Assembly (NCBI RefSeq): GCF_905147365.1
Contig: NC_056417.1
Location: forward strand, 16,266,501 to 16,330,500
Length of the DNA: 64,000 nt
Source: Aricia agestis
Lineage: Eukaryota; Arthropoda; Insecta; Lepidoptera; Lycaenidae
Direction: 5' to 3'
Part shown: positions 47,601 through 59,100 of the stretch, one piece after another
How the letters are laid out: each line of letters starts with the position of its first letter
Numbering within the stretch: position 1 is the first letter of the stretch
Program-made: the position numbers and the translations under genes
The notes under the pieces: model-generated
What the model was told of the DNA's origin: nothing
Databases searched by the model: none
The model's input: only the letters and a program-made list of their open reading frames with translations

Positions 47601-50600
47601 GTGGGCACTGGACATGTCACGTGGCATATATATAGCAGAACATACCATGGCCTCGGAAGTGGACTTGGCTTTAGTGACGGTCTCTCGCACGGCGACGTTG
47701 CACTTCTCGTCCAGCCGCAGCTCGCCGTACACGATGTTGCGCACCTGCAGCGCCGACGTGATCTGGAAGCTCCTGCCCGCCGCACAGTAACACTTCTCCT
47801 CCACCTCCTTCATGTGGGCAAACAAGATGGCGTCCAACTTCTTCAGGTGGTCCTCGTTGACGCAGATGCCGTGGTGTTCCATTTCTATGATGAAGGATTT
47901 TAATGGATTTGTGGGAAATACCGGAAACTACCACATTTTAAAGTATGTAAAGATAACAAGTTCACAAACTTTGATGATCTCTTTTCAGCATCCATTCCCA
48001 AAGAATTAAGTTAATTTAAAGGACCTGCAATAATAGGCAGCGCCTGCATCTCAATATCACTGAAGAGCGTCCACATGCCGGCGTCTTTGAGCATCCCTCG
48101 CACAATCCCACCGCACTCTCTCAGCAGCGCCATGTAACGCGCGCACTTCTGCAAAGGACACTCTGACGCTATGGAGAATTGGGAGCTGCTGCCCACGAGC
48201 TTCTGCAGCTTGGAGAACGAATCTGGAGGCTCGTCGGGACTGAGAAGGCTTCCGCCAACCTGTTTAGCGATACAAAGCTACTTTGAGACGAGACACGAAA
48301 GTTTGATTAAGAAAATTCAAGTGGCGCATCTCATGGTTTGAGCTAAGTACATTTTTTTACTAAAGAGAATAACATACGAATATTTACATAAACATAGGAA
48401 ATCGAGGGTCTTTATATCGCACATACCTTCAAATCTATTATATTGTAGGAGCACGATGCGAGGTCATAGTGCTTCATGAGGAATATCAACACATCCTTGG
48501 CGTGGAAGCAGATGAGAATGTTGCTGCTTATTACGCGGCAAAATGCTTCCCTAAAATTGAATAAAATGATGCAGCATCTCCACGTAAGCCAACAGCCCAC
48601 GATGGACCAGTTCAAACGATTACGACCATTACGGACGATGTAGATTTTTTGGACCTCGCATGCTTCGCAATCGTGTTGGCATATGGTTACCATCATGATT
48701 CATACCCTGACGTAGGATCGTTCTTTAACACAAATGTTAATTTGTTTCTTCCATCAGTGACGGATTAGCCCTTAATCAAATTAAGCAATTGCCTAGGGCA
48801 TCACGTCTGAGGGGGCACCAGAAGAGTAAGGGCCAAACCACACGTACCACAACCACACGACATCGCAACGACAAAATGTCGTCGAGCTGTGGTTACGTGT
48901 GAATGGTGTCGCGTTTTGTGGTTGCGTTGTGGTACCGACAAAATGACGTTGCGATGTGGTTGCGACGTGGTTGCGATGTGGTTGCGACGTGGTTGCGATG
49001 TGGTCGGTATTTTACAAGTGGTCGACAATGACTGCAAAATGTGGTACATGTGAATGGTGCAGTTCATTTACAATACGAAATATACGCCCGACCACGTCGT
49101 GTGGTACGTGTGGGTTGGCCCTAAAGGTTCAAAGACCGATTCTAGTTGAGATACGGATAGGGGGGCCCACATGCATGGATTGCTTAGGGCATCAAGTAGT
49201 CTTAATCCGTCACTGTCTTCCATGGAATAATTTCGAGGAAGTACTAAGTGGACTAAGCATATATTGTTCAGTTGCGCCATTGCATAGTAATTATTTAAAG
49301 AAATACACTAGCACTTACTCAGAGAAAACGGTAAAATTCTTGATATAATAATATTGGTCTCCGACACCGAACACGATACCCTCGGGCGGCGCGTCCGTGG
49401 TTGCGTACTGGCAGTTTAACTGGTTGAAGCCGTTACTGGGAAAACAAACTATAATGTGTTAATATATACACTATAACTAATTATTAGTTTATATATTTAT
49501 GTAGCGAAGAGAATATCATCTAAATAATTTATAATCAGTCTATTTAAATTATTATTAACATCATCATCTCAAACTAACCCATAAATTAACACCATTAGAA
49601 TTTCAGTGTTCTCGGAATTAAACAAGGTATTTCCTTGCTGTTGCTGGTCTAAAATTTCTATCTCGTATGTAACATCCTTGACCGGTAGTGGAGTCAGCAC
49701 CGGTGCTACGAACTTTGATCTTGCCTTCTTTTCCTTTATTTTTACATCTTCTTTTGGTTTAGGTTTATCCATTGTTTGTTGTTCTTTTTGCAGTGGTTTT
49801 TCCTGGAAATTCTCACAAGTTTCTTCGGATGCTGGAAGTTTAAAGTTATTGATTGGGGAAGATGATTTTTTGTTAGAGTTTTGATCTTCTGTTCCGTCGG
49901 TCATCTTTGGTTTTGAATATTTCATTATTCCTCCCTTATTAGCAAGTCTAGCTTGTACTATTTTCTTCACTTTTTTATTTATATGTTTGTCTATTTTCGT
50001 ATTCTTTTTATCGTTAATACCCTCTCTCGCGTAGTTAACATCTGATGATGTAATGGCTTTATCAACATTGCTCTCTACGTCGTTTAGCCAATTCTTTACC
50101 GCTTTGTTATATTTATCTTTTCGGAAACATTTTCTTACATTTTTAACTTTCTTTACTTTGTCTGTTTTGTTGTTTTTCGTTGTAGACTTCCTACTCTTCG
50201 GAGGAGGAATCGGTTCACATGTAACATGACTTGAGGTTACAACTTCGATTGCAGTATGATCTTTATAATTTTCGATTATTGTAATGTCGTCTTTGTCAGC
50301 CCTTACCTCATTTTTGTCCTTTTCGTTAACTGCGATGTCCCTAGGGCTATTATCAAAATTGCCGAAAAAGTCCTCATCCAGAAATTCGTTCCAGCCTACA
50401 GAAAGTTTTCTTTCTAAATTATTATTAAATACTCGGTTCGTTGGTTTAGGTGATTCTAGCACGTCGTATCGTGAAATATTAGTTGCGGGAGCCAAGTCCC
50501 AGCTACTACTAACAACAACAGGTGACAATAATTCTTCGGTAGTTGAAACGCGACTCGTGTCCGGTATTTTATTGAAAGACGCGTTTGAGAAATAAGTAGC

Positions 50601-51136
50601 TTTCTTCCTGTTAATTTCGCATGCAGATATACTACTAGGAAAATCGTTAAACCTAAAAGCGACATTTATATTATGACTATGTGGTGTAGTTACGCAGACT
50701 AAAAAAAGTATCTATTTCGAATTTTGCTAAGTGATTTTCTATACTACTTGCACTATAACTTTTCTGCTCGTCTGGGGTCTTGATTCATATGTGATGTTGG
50801 TATCGACGCCATTAATTTCACTTGCAGCCTCTGCAAGGAGAACAGAAATATAGTACTACACATAGTTACGGTACTATCTACACGTAGAAGCTATAATATC
50901 TAGATACCTCGTTCTCAGAAAACGATCTTAAATCAAATACTTACCGTGTTAAATTCTGCATGCAGTACCTACTAAGTACTTATGCAACATATCTACTCAT
51001 TTAAAATTTATAACTTCACTTACTTGCTCACACAGTACTTACCTCGCTTAAAGGCCAGCAACTTCTCGAGAACTTTCTGTGCAAATGGCGATAACTTTTG
51101 TTTAAATTTTTCTAATCGAACTTTATCGACATCCAT
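40703..51136 (-). CDS. POLN: Family A DNA polymerase, POLN-like (no helicase domain)
   Basis: Supported exons: 49578 to about 50657, 49319-49435, 48427-48550, 48025-48259, 47646-47884, 47133-47263, 46780-46886, 46401-46596, 45894-46048, 43073-43240, 41076-41219, 40703-40818. All junctions from 49578 down are GT-AG and in phase, about 936 residues. 51043-51136 (MDVDKVRLEKF...) is the likely first exon, but its link to the next is unresolved. Marks: IEMQALPIIAEMEHHGI, TGRIACNNPNLQAIP, motif A LLAADFRHAECR, motif B ERTKRLVYACLYGAG, AERQAVNFIVQGSAAD, motif C LLQIHDELVWE and the closing LSAGPSWGDL. VYACLYGAG resembles POLN more than POLQ, and no helicase exons lie upstream before VPS41. The N-terminal 350 residues are Lys-rich and disordered. 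Expected role: DNA synthesis in crosslink repair or recombination, in the nucleus. Confidence 0.88.
40870..40992. mobile_element. Possible MITE in the last polymerase intron
   Basis: TCAAGCGTCGAATGTAGTTTCG and CTGCGTTCGAGACGCAAGTC...GACGCTTCAAAA form imperfect inverted ends about 50 bp apart. Non-coding, in the 257-nt last intron. Confidence 0.45.
41277..43005. repeat. 1.7-kb minisatellite of TTTTCGTAGACATCTACAG units
   Basis: About 90 units of mainly 19 bp, with spaced variants (TTTCCGTAGACATAGACTAC, CAGCTGTTTTCG, TTTTCATAGACATC) that recur in the same order, producing irregular higher-order blocks of 180-357 bp. Each unit holds the inverted repeat GTAGA-CA-TCTAC. It fills nearly all of the intron between the polymerase exons 43073-43240 and 41076-41219. 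Confidence 0.95.
43350..45710 (+). mobile_element. CR1-like LINE, 5'-truncated, interrupted
   Basis: The first block (about 43353-44130) encodes reverse transcriptase: [73 protein letters not shown] and the catalytic LFADDTSL. The second (about 44626-45399) gives the thumb and C-terminus: WFNVNNLLLNSTKTKCL, FLGITLDSKLQW, SRMSYGILLWG, ending FINDGTSWE. A 3' UTR with 'cttacgccggttcttctcgc' and an (ATTTT)n end follows. It lies in a polymerase intron, antisense to the gene. No endonuclease domain, and the insertion breaks the frame, so it is inactive. Confidence 0.88.
44130..44625 (+). mobile_element. Second LINE 3' end nested in the CR1-like LINE
   Basis: Begins in a decayed ORF end (RRNSCLVRASIEFN, SFDPYTLRTKNARDKLNLNFFD, stop) and finishes in about eight ATAA repeats at 44585-44615. 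It is inserted about 20 codons after the ADD motif of the host LINE, in the same orientation, so it is younger than its host copy. Confidence 0.75.
48755..49215. mobile_element. hAT-like MITE with 8-bp target duplication
   Basis: CAGTGACGGATTA at the left end and TAATCCGTCACTG at the right end, flanked by the identical octamer TCTTCCAT (48747-48754 and 49216-49223). An 8-bp duplication with CAG-type termini is diagnostic for hAT. About 165 bp of its own sequence is split by the insertion at 48830-49121. In a polymerase intron. Confidence 0.85.
48830..49121. mobile_element. MITE with TAA target duplication, nested in the hAT MITE
   Basis: Ends GGGCCAAACCACACGTACCAC and GTGGTACGTGTGGGTTGGCCC, flanked by TAA on both sides (48827-48829 and 49122-49124), as expected for PIF/Harbinger-type insertion. 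It contains about five 11-bp TTGCGA(T/C)GTGG units at about 48949-49004. Confidence 0.85.
51043..51136 (-). other. POLN: Probable first coding exon of the POLN-like gene
   Basis: ATG at 51136, then 31 codons (MDVDKVRLEKFKQKLSPF...LLAFKR) and a canonical GTAAGT donor at 51042. The open frame of the large exon at 49578-50657 has no upstream in-frame ATG, so it needs such an exon. The connection through 50700-50840 is ambiguous: the best acceptor at about 50834 gives a frame that ends in a stop, and alternatives require a short intron of about 64 nt or a weak acceptor. Confidence 0.5.
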
Positions 51137-51588
51137 TTCCTTACATAAAATTATGTTTCCATATTGCTTTGTAAGTAAATATATTTTCTACCTATAGGAA
51201 AACACTTGCGATGGAATTACGAATTAAATACATTAATTGGAATCCAGTTAATTTTTAGTTTTTTTTCTCCATCTAAGAATTTACAGTGTAAAATTAAAGG
51301 TTTTAAAATTCAAAAACGTTCTAAAATTGTGCAAAAAAGCCCGCCATTGAAACTGTCCCCATTAATATTTTTTTATTGATAGTTACTCATGTAGGCAACA
51401 AAATTGTCATACCAAGTAACATTAGTTAAATAAAACGAGTAACTGGTTTAAATATAATATTTTGTATTAAACTTTTATTATGTATGAATATTGCAGTTTT
51501 ATATGAATACTTAACGTACGACAATGTCGAGTACACAAACGCTCCATCAATATACAAGCACCAGTCGCGATAATCTTATAAAGCCTAA

Positions 51589-51756
51589 GAGCGTTTTCAC
51601 ATTATCCGATCCAATATCGGGGTAGGTAAAACGTATGAACCGATATCCGATATCGGGCCAGACAATATGAAAGACAGGTACATATTATTTCATACATTTT
51701 ACTTACTTGTATCGGCGTCCGACACCGATATCGGATCGGATAATGTGAAAACGCCC
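51589..51756. mobile_element. 168-bp MITE with TAA duplication
   Basis: Termini GAGCGTTTTCACATTATCCG and CGGATAATGTGAAAACGCCC, flanked by TAA (51586-51588 and 51757-51759). The interior is dominated by CCGATATCGG palindromes. It sits between the polymerase 5' end and the VPS41 3' end. Confidence 0.8.
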
Positions 51757-52127
51757 TAAAATTTACAGCCAAAATGTGTATAATTATGTAGTTAGCTCAT
51801 AGTAGGTATGTATTTAAAATAGGTTTTTAGTTGTGATAGTTTAGTACGAAAATTTATACATAATATTGTATAGGTTATTAAATTAACCCTAAACTAAATA
51901 ATATAATGTCTTATAATTATAACCAAATCAAACTACTTTAAATATAAGTATCACATTTTCGTGTAACAAAAAACCCAATAATATGGCCGTACTTAAATAT
52001 TGTCTTTGTCTGTATTTCACACAGTCAGAGGACACATCACACAACTGAACTGAACAAAAAATTTGTTAACATGGAAACTTAGAAATTATTTGGAAAAACA
52101 GAACTTCATTTTAAGAACTAGTAGCGC

Positions 52128-52133
52128 TTTATT
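52128..52133 (-). terminator. Polyadenylation signal of VPS41
   Basis: AATAAA on the minus strand about 40 nt beyond the VPS41 stop at 52174; good spacing. Confidence 0.5.
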
Positions 52134-52173
52134 TCATTAAAGTCATTTAGAATTCAGTTTGAGCATCTTGAGG

Positions 52174-55100
52174 TCACATTTTCACAGCAGTGCACACACT
52201 ACATACATCACTTTTGGTTTTGCCGGGCAAACATTCTATATGAAACGAGTGTCTACAATTATAAACCACTAGGTCGGAGGCGTTCGCCAAATCCCTGATG
52301 ATGATTTTGCCGGTGCACACGGAGCAGTGGAAGTCGTCGGTGACGGAGATCCCGCGCTGCTGGCTGAGGATCAGCTTCTCGTGGAGGTCGAAGTAGTTCC
52401 GCAAAGTGATGACTTTGCACGCCTCCTGCACTGACATCTGCAGGTGGTAGTCGCACATCATCTTCGCCAGCGAGTCCTTCAAGTCCTTTATCTCACAACC
52501 GGACTGGATGTTCTGGATGAGCATCCGCGGGTCGACGTAGTTGCCGATCCGCTTGAGCAGGAGCGTGACGCACTCGGGCTTGTCTACCGTTCGCTCGATG
52601 AGGTCCGTCCACAGCTCCCGGTCGTTGTGCTCCTGGCAGAAGGTGATGGCCTGGTTGATGTTGTTCAGCTTGTCCACGATGATCTGCAGGGCCTCCCGGG
52701 TGTTGCCGATGCGGCCGAGCAGGAACACCATCTCGGGGTAGAATTCGTTGTGCTCGCAGACGTCCAACGCCTCCTGGATGGGGTAGTTGTTGCTGCACTT
52801 GAGGAACGGCAGCAGCTTCTCCCGGGCGTACTTGGCGTACAGCTGCACGAGCCTGCCGTGGTATCGGCCGTTGGGCTCGACCTTGCTGTACGCGTCCAGG
52901 TACTTGTACAGGTCCTCGTCGTTCGACAGCTGCTTCTCTATGATCTCGACCGGGATCTTGTACTCCAGGAGAACCGATATCGCCTTGTCGCAGTCCAGGG
53001 TCATCAGATCGTTAATTTTGTCGTGGATGACGGCAGACATGTCGTTCAGCTTGATCAGCTTGAACACGTCCTCGTGCTGGAGCTTCAGGTACGTCGTCAG
53101 AGCTTTGTCGTACTTCTTCTGGTAGCAGTAGAGTAGCGCCAGCGCCTCTAAGTAAATATTTTGATCGACTTTGCTCAGGTTCAGACTCATTATGTCGCTC
53201 GAATCTTTCGAGGGGTCCTTCGATATGGACAGCAAATATTCTAGTACCGTTTTCACTATCACGCCCGTTTTGTACAGCTTAGGATCCCACTCCTTCACAA
53301 TTTTTAGGAAACCCTGCGGATCCTCTTTTAAGTACTCGATGAAGATCATCTCGTATAAGTGCGCGCTGAGCGGCTGCTCGGCGTTGCGGGGAACGTACGC
53401 GCTCACGGCCCGCAGTTGATTGATAGCTGCGAATTTCAAAATTTGATTCTCCCACAGCACCTTGTCGTTTCGGCATATTCTCGCGCAGAGTATGGCCGCC
53501 TCCTCGAATAATTTCTCGGCGAGCAGGTGGTCCAGGTACTGCACGCCCACGGTCGTCACCGAGTGCTTCGACGTCTTTCCTCCGTTTTCCTCCAAAACGG
53601 ATAAAGCTCGCTCGAATCTCCCGTGCTCCGTGAGCCAGTTCACTTTATCGTCGATGTCGTAGGGGTTCGCTACGACGATGTCCTTCGGCGACACGATGAA
53701 GAATCGATTCTCCTCGATGAGTATTTCTAAAAAGTAGTCGTTGCAGTTGTACTCCTCGTAGCCTCGTATGTTGAGGCTGTCGGTCGACACCTCGCAGAAC
53801 TCGCAGTCCTTGTAGTCGGCGACGGACAGCACCGGCCTCTGGGCTTTACCGGTCTCGGCGTCGGTTTCCTTCGGAACTCCCAGTAGGACTAGTTGGTCGT
53901 CTAGGGGACCGAGACCGCTGATAAAGTAGTCAGTTTGAAACGTGTAAACGGGATCGACTAGATACTCGGTGACATCCCTAGTCTGCAGTTCTATATGGCT
54001 GCGTTTTCGAATGATGCATATCCTGATCGTGTCCACCCACCCGATCATGAGAGTCTTGGGCGCCGACCAGAGGAGATTGCAGCGGTAGTCCTCGATGGAT
54101 CGGTTGGGGCTTTTCTCCCACTGGATGAGGCCGAGGGAGCAGCGCGCGACGAGATCGTAGACGCGCACGCCCACCTCGCTCGCCCACGCCACGAAGCGGT
54201 CGTGCCAGGCTATGGCCTGCACGTAGCCCTCGCACTCGCATAATACTGTACTCCGAAGGCGGTTTAAGAAAGTCTTCTCGTATAAAGTCAGCTTATTGTC
54301 ACCTGGGGAAAAGGAGTAATTGAATATTATTGACTCTAAAATTAATAATAAAATTTGAATAAAAATTAAAAAAAATAATAAATAATTAGGTAAATTAGTT
54401 CTTCTTCTTCTAAGTAAAGTTAATAATAAATGTCCAGCAATTATGTTAGCTGTTAATCGAATTTAATAAAATATAAACTCAGGGCTATGTGCATATTAAT
54501 TACACCCTTAAAATCACTCAATACTGCTTGCTGAATCTGTGTGCGGATTTTAATTTCATACACATAATAATATAGATTACAGATAATATGAGAGGACAAT
54601 ACAGTTGTATATTTTTTTCACTTGCTCATCCTATATCCACCCTATATCTATATGATATACCTAGTATACAATGTTGCATTTGAATGATGAATCAGTGATT
54701 CTTATGTTTCTATTAATTGTCAATTTGAAAAAGGATTATCTTGAGTAAGGATAAACAAAGTGCAGACAGTTAATTACTGTTGTGTGGAATAGGGATGATG
54801 ACAAGGTCAAAGATTAGCGAATTTTGTTAATAAAATATAGAAATAACGGTAAAAAATAAGTGTTTCCAAAATTTCAGCTTGATAATTTTTGTATTTTTTT
54901 TATTATGCGCCTTCAAAGTTCAACTCAAACTCAATTTTTTTTATTCAGAATTTGCAAATGTTCTCTGAAAGTCTACATGCTGCCTACCACCGGTTCAGGA
55001 ACTAACCCGGCGAGAAGAACCGGCGTAAGAAACTCGCACGGGGCCCACTTTTTTACCAAAAAAAGTGAGAAAAAAATTATTTTTTTTAAAATAAGGTTTA

Positions 55101-56916
55101 TAATGTTGTAAGTTAAAATTATACAATGTCAACATACATACATGATTGTAAGTCATAAAATAATGTAGAAGTAGCCTTGCAAGCAGCCATCCTACTCCCA
55201 AGATGTGCCATCGTTTATGAAATCATTGACCTTATAATAGGCTTTGGCACACAAACACTCTTTGACTACTTTATTAAATTTATTAATGGAAAGATTTTGA
55301 ACGTTTTCTGGGATTTTATTGTAAAGGCGTATATGTTGACCTATAAAAGATTAACTAACTTTACTAAGTCTGATCACCGGTATTTCTAGTTTGTACTTAT
55401 TTCTAGTGTTTCTTCCGTGATTGTCCCTTTTGGTTGTAAATTTACTAAGATTCTTTCTAACATATTATAATACATTATCCAAAGACCAAAATGTATTGAT
55501 AAGCAACAGTTAGAATACCAATTTTAATCCACCAATATTTCCATTATCCACGAATATTCAAGTTGAATTTTTTTTTATTAAATTTCTTAATATTTGTATA
55601 CCATTCAATAACTTATGTAATTTAAAGCAACTTTTGTTATGAAACCACTTTCATGAACTCAATAATTAATATACTGACGTCATAATCGAGACACCTGTGT
55701 CTTTTCTTGTAAGTGTTTTCTGAGTCTTGGCTACCCAATGTATGTTTATTTTTCCCTATGATCTTGACTTTAGTTTTTAGTTTTTACATGTATTTTGTGT
55801 ACAGTGTACACAAAACAGACAAATTATATAGACAAAAATACTTTTATTAATAGGCCCATAGAGAATAGGAGAGGATAGTAAAGGAGCTCTACCTCATTAA
55901 AATAAAAAACCTAGGGGTAGTTCCAAAGCCGGCTCTAGGACAATTGAGTAAGAGGTAGTTAATGAAATAAATATGAAGTAAGAAAGGACAATCAAACATG
56001 GAGTAAATATAGGAATAAAAAGACTGTAAAGTTTACTTAAACTTAAATATAAATAATATAAAAACAAGAATGAAAACCACATTGAGAAAACCAAGAAATT
56101 TTTCCTTAGCAGTTTAAGAATATCAGGCACATTGAGATTTAATGAAATAATGTTCATAGCTGTGGTTCCAAACTGTTACCAAAAAATGTTATTCATTTAC
56201 TCCAGTTTGTTATAAATTTAGATACTTATTTTCTTTGTCTTTCTGCAGAAAAATCATTTGTGTGTGGGTTATGCTATCATTCAGCTGTGCTTCATGGCAG
56301 TCATTATTTATTTGAGATAAAAATAATTATTGTTTTAATGATCTCATTACTTAAACTGCTAATATGTGATAAAACAATAATTATTATTTATTATAATGAG
56401 AACAACATGAAAATGAAATACACATTATTAAATACCAATTAGATTTTTAGCACTTTATGGCCGAATTTAATGCAAATTACCTGTCAGAAACCTCCTTCCA
56501 GAACCAGACCGAAAGTAATATGGGTCTAAGGCCACAGATTTCATAGTTCTTCCTAAAGTAAGATTGTGGGTGTTCTCCGAGGTGTAAAGCCCGTACACCA
56601 GCACCTTGCCATCGTCGGAGCAGCTCGCTATGTACTCCCCGTTCAGATCTACAGATATCTTGTTGACGGCGATCGCGTGAGCTTGCAAATCCTTCTGATT
56701 ATTGTCCTGCGATATAGGAACGGTGTTCCCCTCGTGGTCTAGTAAATGAATGACTCCCCATTGGGTTCCTAGGCAAATAAACTTCGTATGAACGCAGATA
56801 CAGCTCACGGCATCCTTTAATAGTATGTTCTGGAGGTCGTTTCCCATTCGATCGTACTTTAGTTTGGGCTCCTCATCCGGGGGCAGGCTGTCGCAACTCT
56901 CCAAATTAAGGGTCAT
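52174..56916 (-). CDS. VPS41: VPS41 (light), HOPS tethering complex subunit
   Basis: Two exons, 56481-56916 and 52174-54302, join in phase (ACA G|GT GAC) to encode 854 residues. VPS41 brings late endosomes, autophagosomes and AP-3 vesicles to the lysosome as part of HOPS, binding Rab7/Arl8 effectors; in Drosophila it is the eye-colour gene light. Seen: an acidic N-terminus leading into PKLKYDRMGN, a WD40-type beta-propeller (about 35-380, e.g. SCSDDGKVLVYGLY), an alpha-solenoid/CHCR region (about 400-740), and a C-terminal RING-H2 with Cys805, Cys808, Cys828, His830, His833, Cys836, Cys846 and Cys849, all ligands intact. The start is the first ATG in frame. The single 2.2-kb intron carries a LINE fragment. 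The second exon is strikingly GC-rich compared with flanks. A strong AATAAA follows the stop. Confidence 0.97.
54985..55480 (-). mobile_element. 3' end of the CR1-like LINE family, minus strand
   Basis: Reverse-strand copy of the C-terminus (KFIKVVKERL-, FINDG-, W-S-type codons, several breaks) and 3' UTR ('cgccggttcttctcgccggg' complement) of the LINE at 43350-45710. It lies in the VPS41 intron, sense to the gene. Confidence 0.8.
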
Positions 56917-57689
56917 ATTCACCGACACACTTTTTTTACTTTTATAAAATTCACATAATCAATGAATAATGCGTAATTTTGTACAAAATAATATAAGATT
57001 TTGGTTCCTCAGTACACTTTGTTATTCTTCTATTGACATTGACAGATGGCAGCTGTGCCAAATTGCTAGTGACATTATTACTTTTTCATGCAACTGCAAG
57101 AAAGGTACGTTCAAGTTGGAAGTACAAAAAAAACCGGCCAAGTGCGAGTTGGGCTCGCCCATGAAGGGTTCCGCAGTAGCAATAAGTTTTATTTTTATAA
57201 AATTAAAAGGTTTTTGATTTTTTTTAATATTTCAATTGATTTAATGAAAGTTAATTTAAGGTTTACCATTTATGACGTATAAAAAAATAAACTACTTGCT
57301 AGATCTCATTCAAACCAATTTTCGTTGGTAGTTTTTATAGTAATGTACATCATATATTATTTTTAGACTTATCATGCCCCTACTTTAGAAGTTAGAAGGG
57401 GGGGGACACACATTTTTCCACTTTGGAAGAGACTCTCTCGCAAACTATTCAGGTTACAAAAACATTTAATAAGAAACTTCAATATGATTTTTAAAGACCT
57501 ATCCATAGATACCCCACACGCATAGGTTAGATGGTTTTTTTTTTGTTGGTTTAAGGTTTACCATTTATGACGTATAAAAAAAGTACTTGCTAGATCTCGT
57601 TCAAACTACTTTTATAATTTTTTTTTGCTTCAGTTGTACCTATGGGGACCCCTAAAATTTTTTATAATTTTTCCATGTTTGTATCAAAA

Positions 57690-57905
57690 TCTTAAAGGCT
57701 CCCGCAGACAGACGCGATATATCGCGCGATTTAACGCGCGATCGATCGCGCGATATATGTTTTCAGTACATTTTGTATGAGGACGCTCATGCAGTTACAC
57801 ACTGCTGCGATAATAACGCCGCGATTTAAGTAAATCGCGCGACGCGCGATATATCGCGCGATTTATCGCGCGTCCCGTTCTGCGATATGACGTTTGGTTT
57901 TTCGA
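57690..57905. repeat. CGCGCGAT-rich palindromic element
   Basis: Starts GGCTCCCGCAGACAGACGCG, then repeated TATATCGCGCGAT and ATCGATCGCGCGATATAT palindromes. A 60-bp AT-rich core lies between two CG-dense arms (57710-57760 and 57835-57885) that can fold on each other. Resembles a lepidopteran MITE with CTGTCTGCGGGAGCC-type ends, right end decayed. Confidence 0.65.
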
Positions 57906-58261
57906 CAGTTTGAGACAAAGAGAATATAAACTACGTAACAAGAGGTCGGACTTAGAAGAAAAAAAAAGAAACATCCGTTGTATTTTTTTAATTTGAAGTT
58001 TTAGTTAAAAAGGACAATGCCCAAAAAAAACCCATAGTCGATTAAAATAATTTATGTACAGCAAAGTAGAGCATAAATAGTAGATTGAAAATGTGCAATT
58101 AATTTTTTTCTAAACCATAACCGAAACCGATAATTTGAAAAAATAAATCTGAGATACAAAGTATGGTATCTACTTCGAATCAACTAGTTATTTCCTTTGT
58201 TTTTGTGATCTTTCTCGTGAAAGCGATGTTGATAGACAATAATGTACAATTAAATAGAAAA

Positions 58262-58697
58262 GAAATCGGCCAAGTGCGAGTCGGACTCGCGCACGAAGGG
58301 TTCCGCTATAGAGCGAAAGTAGGGAAAAATTGTTTTTTGTATGGGAGCCCCCCTTAAGTATTTATTTTATTTTAATTTTGCGATTAAATATTAAAGTACA
58401 CACATAATTGAGGATTTCGTAAAAAAATCATGTGTCTACATAATATAGCTATTATAGATTAGGAGCCAAAAGGGCAAAAAATCACGTTTTTTGTATGGGA
58501 GCCTCCCTTGAATCTTAATTTTATTTAGTTTTTAGTATCTGTTGTTATAGTGGCATCAGATATACACAATCTGTGAAGATTTCAGAAGTCTAGCTATAGT
58601 GGTTCTTGAGTAAGAGCCTGAAGACAGACAGACGGACAGACATCGAAGTCTCAGTAATAGTGTCCCGTTTTTACCCTTTGGGTACGGAACCCTAAAA
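58262..58697 (+). repeat. GGCCAAGTGCGAG ... GGTACGGAACCCTAA dispersed repeat
   Basis: Near-complete copy with both borders, two TTTTTTGTATGGGAGCC blocks and the 'gacagacagacggacagaca' tract, in plus orientation. A fragment of the left border also occurs at 57130-57175. Confidence 0.75.
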
Positions 58698-58699
58698 AA

Positions 58700-59100
58700 G
58701 TATGTCAAATATAATATATTTTAAGAATAAACTAAATCACAAGTGGCTTCACTCTACATCCTCTATCGGTTGTATCACGGGGAGTGCTCTGAGGAATTGT
58801 TCGGAATCATACCTCCTACAACTTTTCGCCATCGCCCCACGCGAAAAATATACTTACCATCCTCATCACCTTGATGAGTGGCAGTTTTCCACCGTGCATT
58901 TTTCGCGTAACTTTCTGCCGCGCACTGTAAAACTCTGGAACGAACTGTCACCAGCAGTATTTCCGGACCTATACGACCTGCAAACCTTCAAGAAGAGAGC
59001 GTATTCCCTCTTAAAAGGCCGGCAACGCACCTGCAGCTCTTCTGATGTAGCGAATGTCCATGGGCGACGGTAGTTGCTTTCCATCAGGTGACTCACGACT
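58700..59100 (+). mobile_element. LINE 3' end with open C-terminal ORF
   Basis: The longest copy of this tail family in the window. 58702-59073 is open for about 120 residues ([66 protein letters not shown]), the conserved C-terminus of this lepidopteran LINE. The tail after the stop is short and A-poor. Confidence 0.8.

Noticed and set aside
40703..51136. mus308/POLQ identity for the polymerase
   Set aside because: No helicase (DEAD/HELICc) exons between the polymerase exons and VPS41, and motif B resembles POLN. A distant helicase exon cannot be formally excluded.
52444..53136. 230-codon plus-strand frame, Val/Leu-rich
   Set aside because: Shadow of the GC-rich VPS41 coding exon on the opposite strand.
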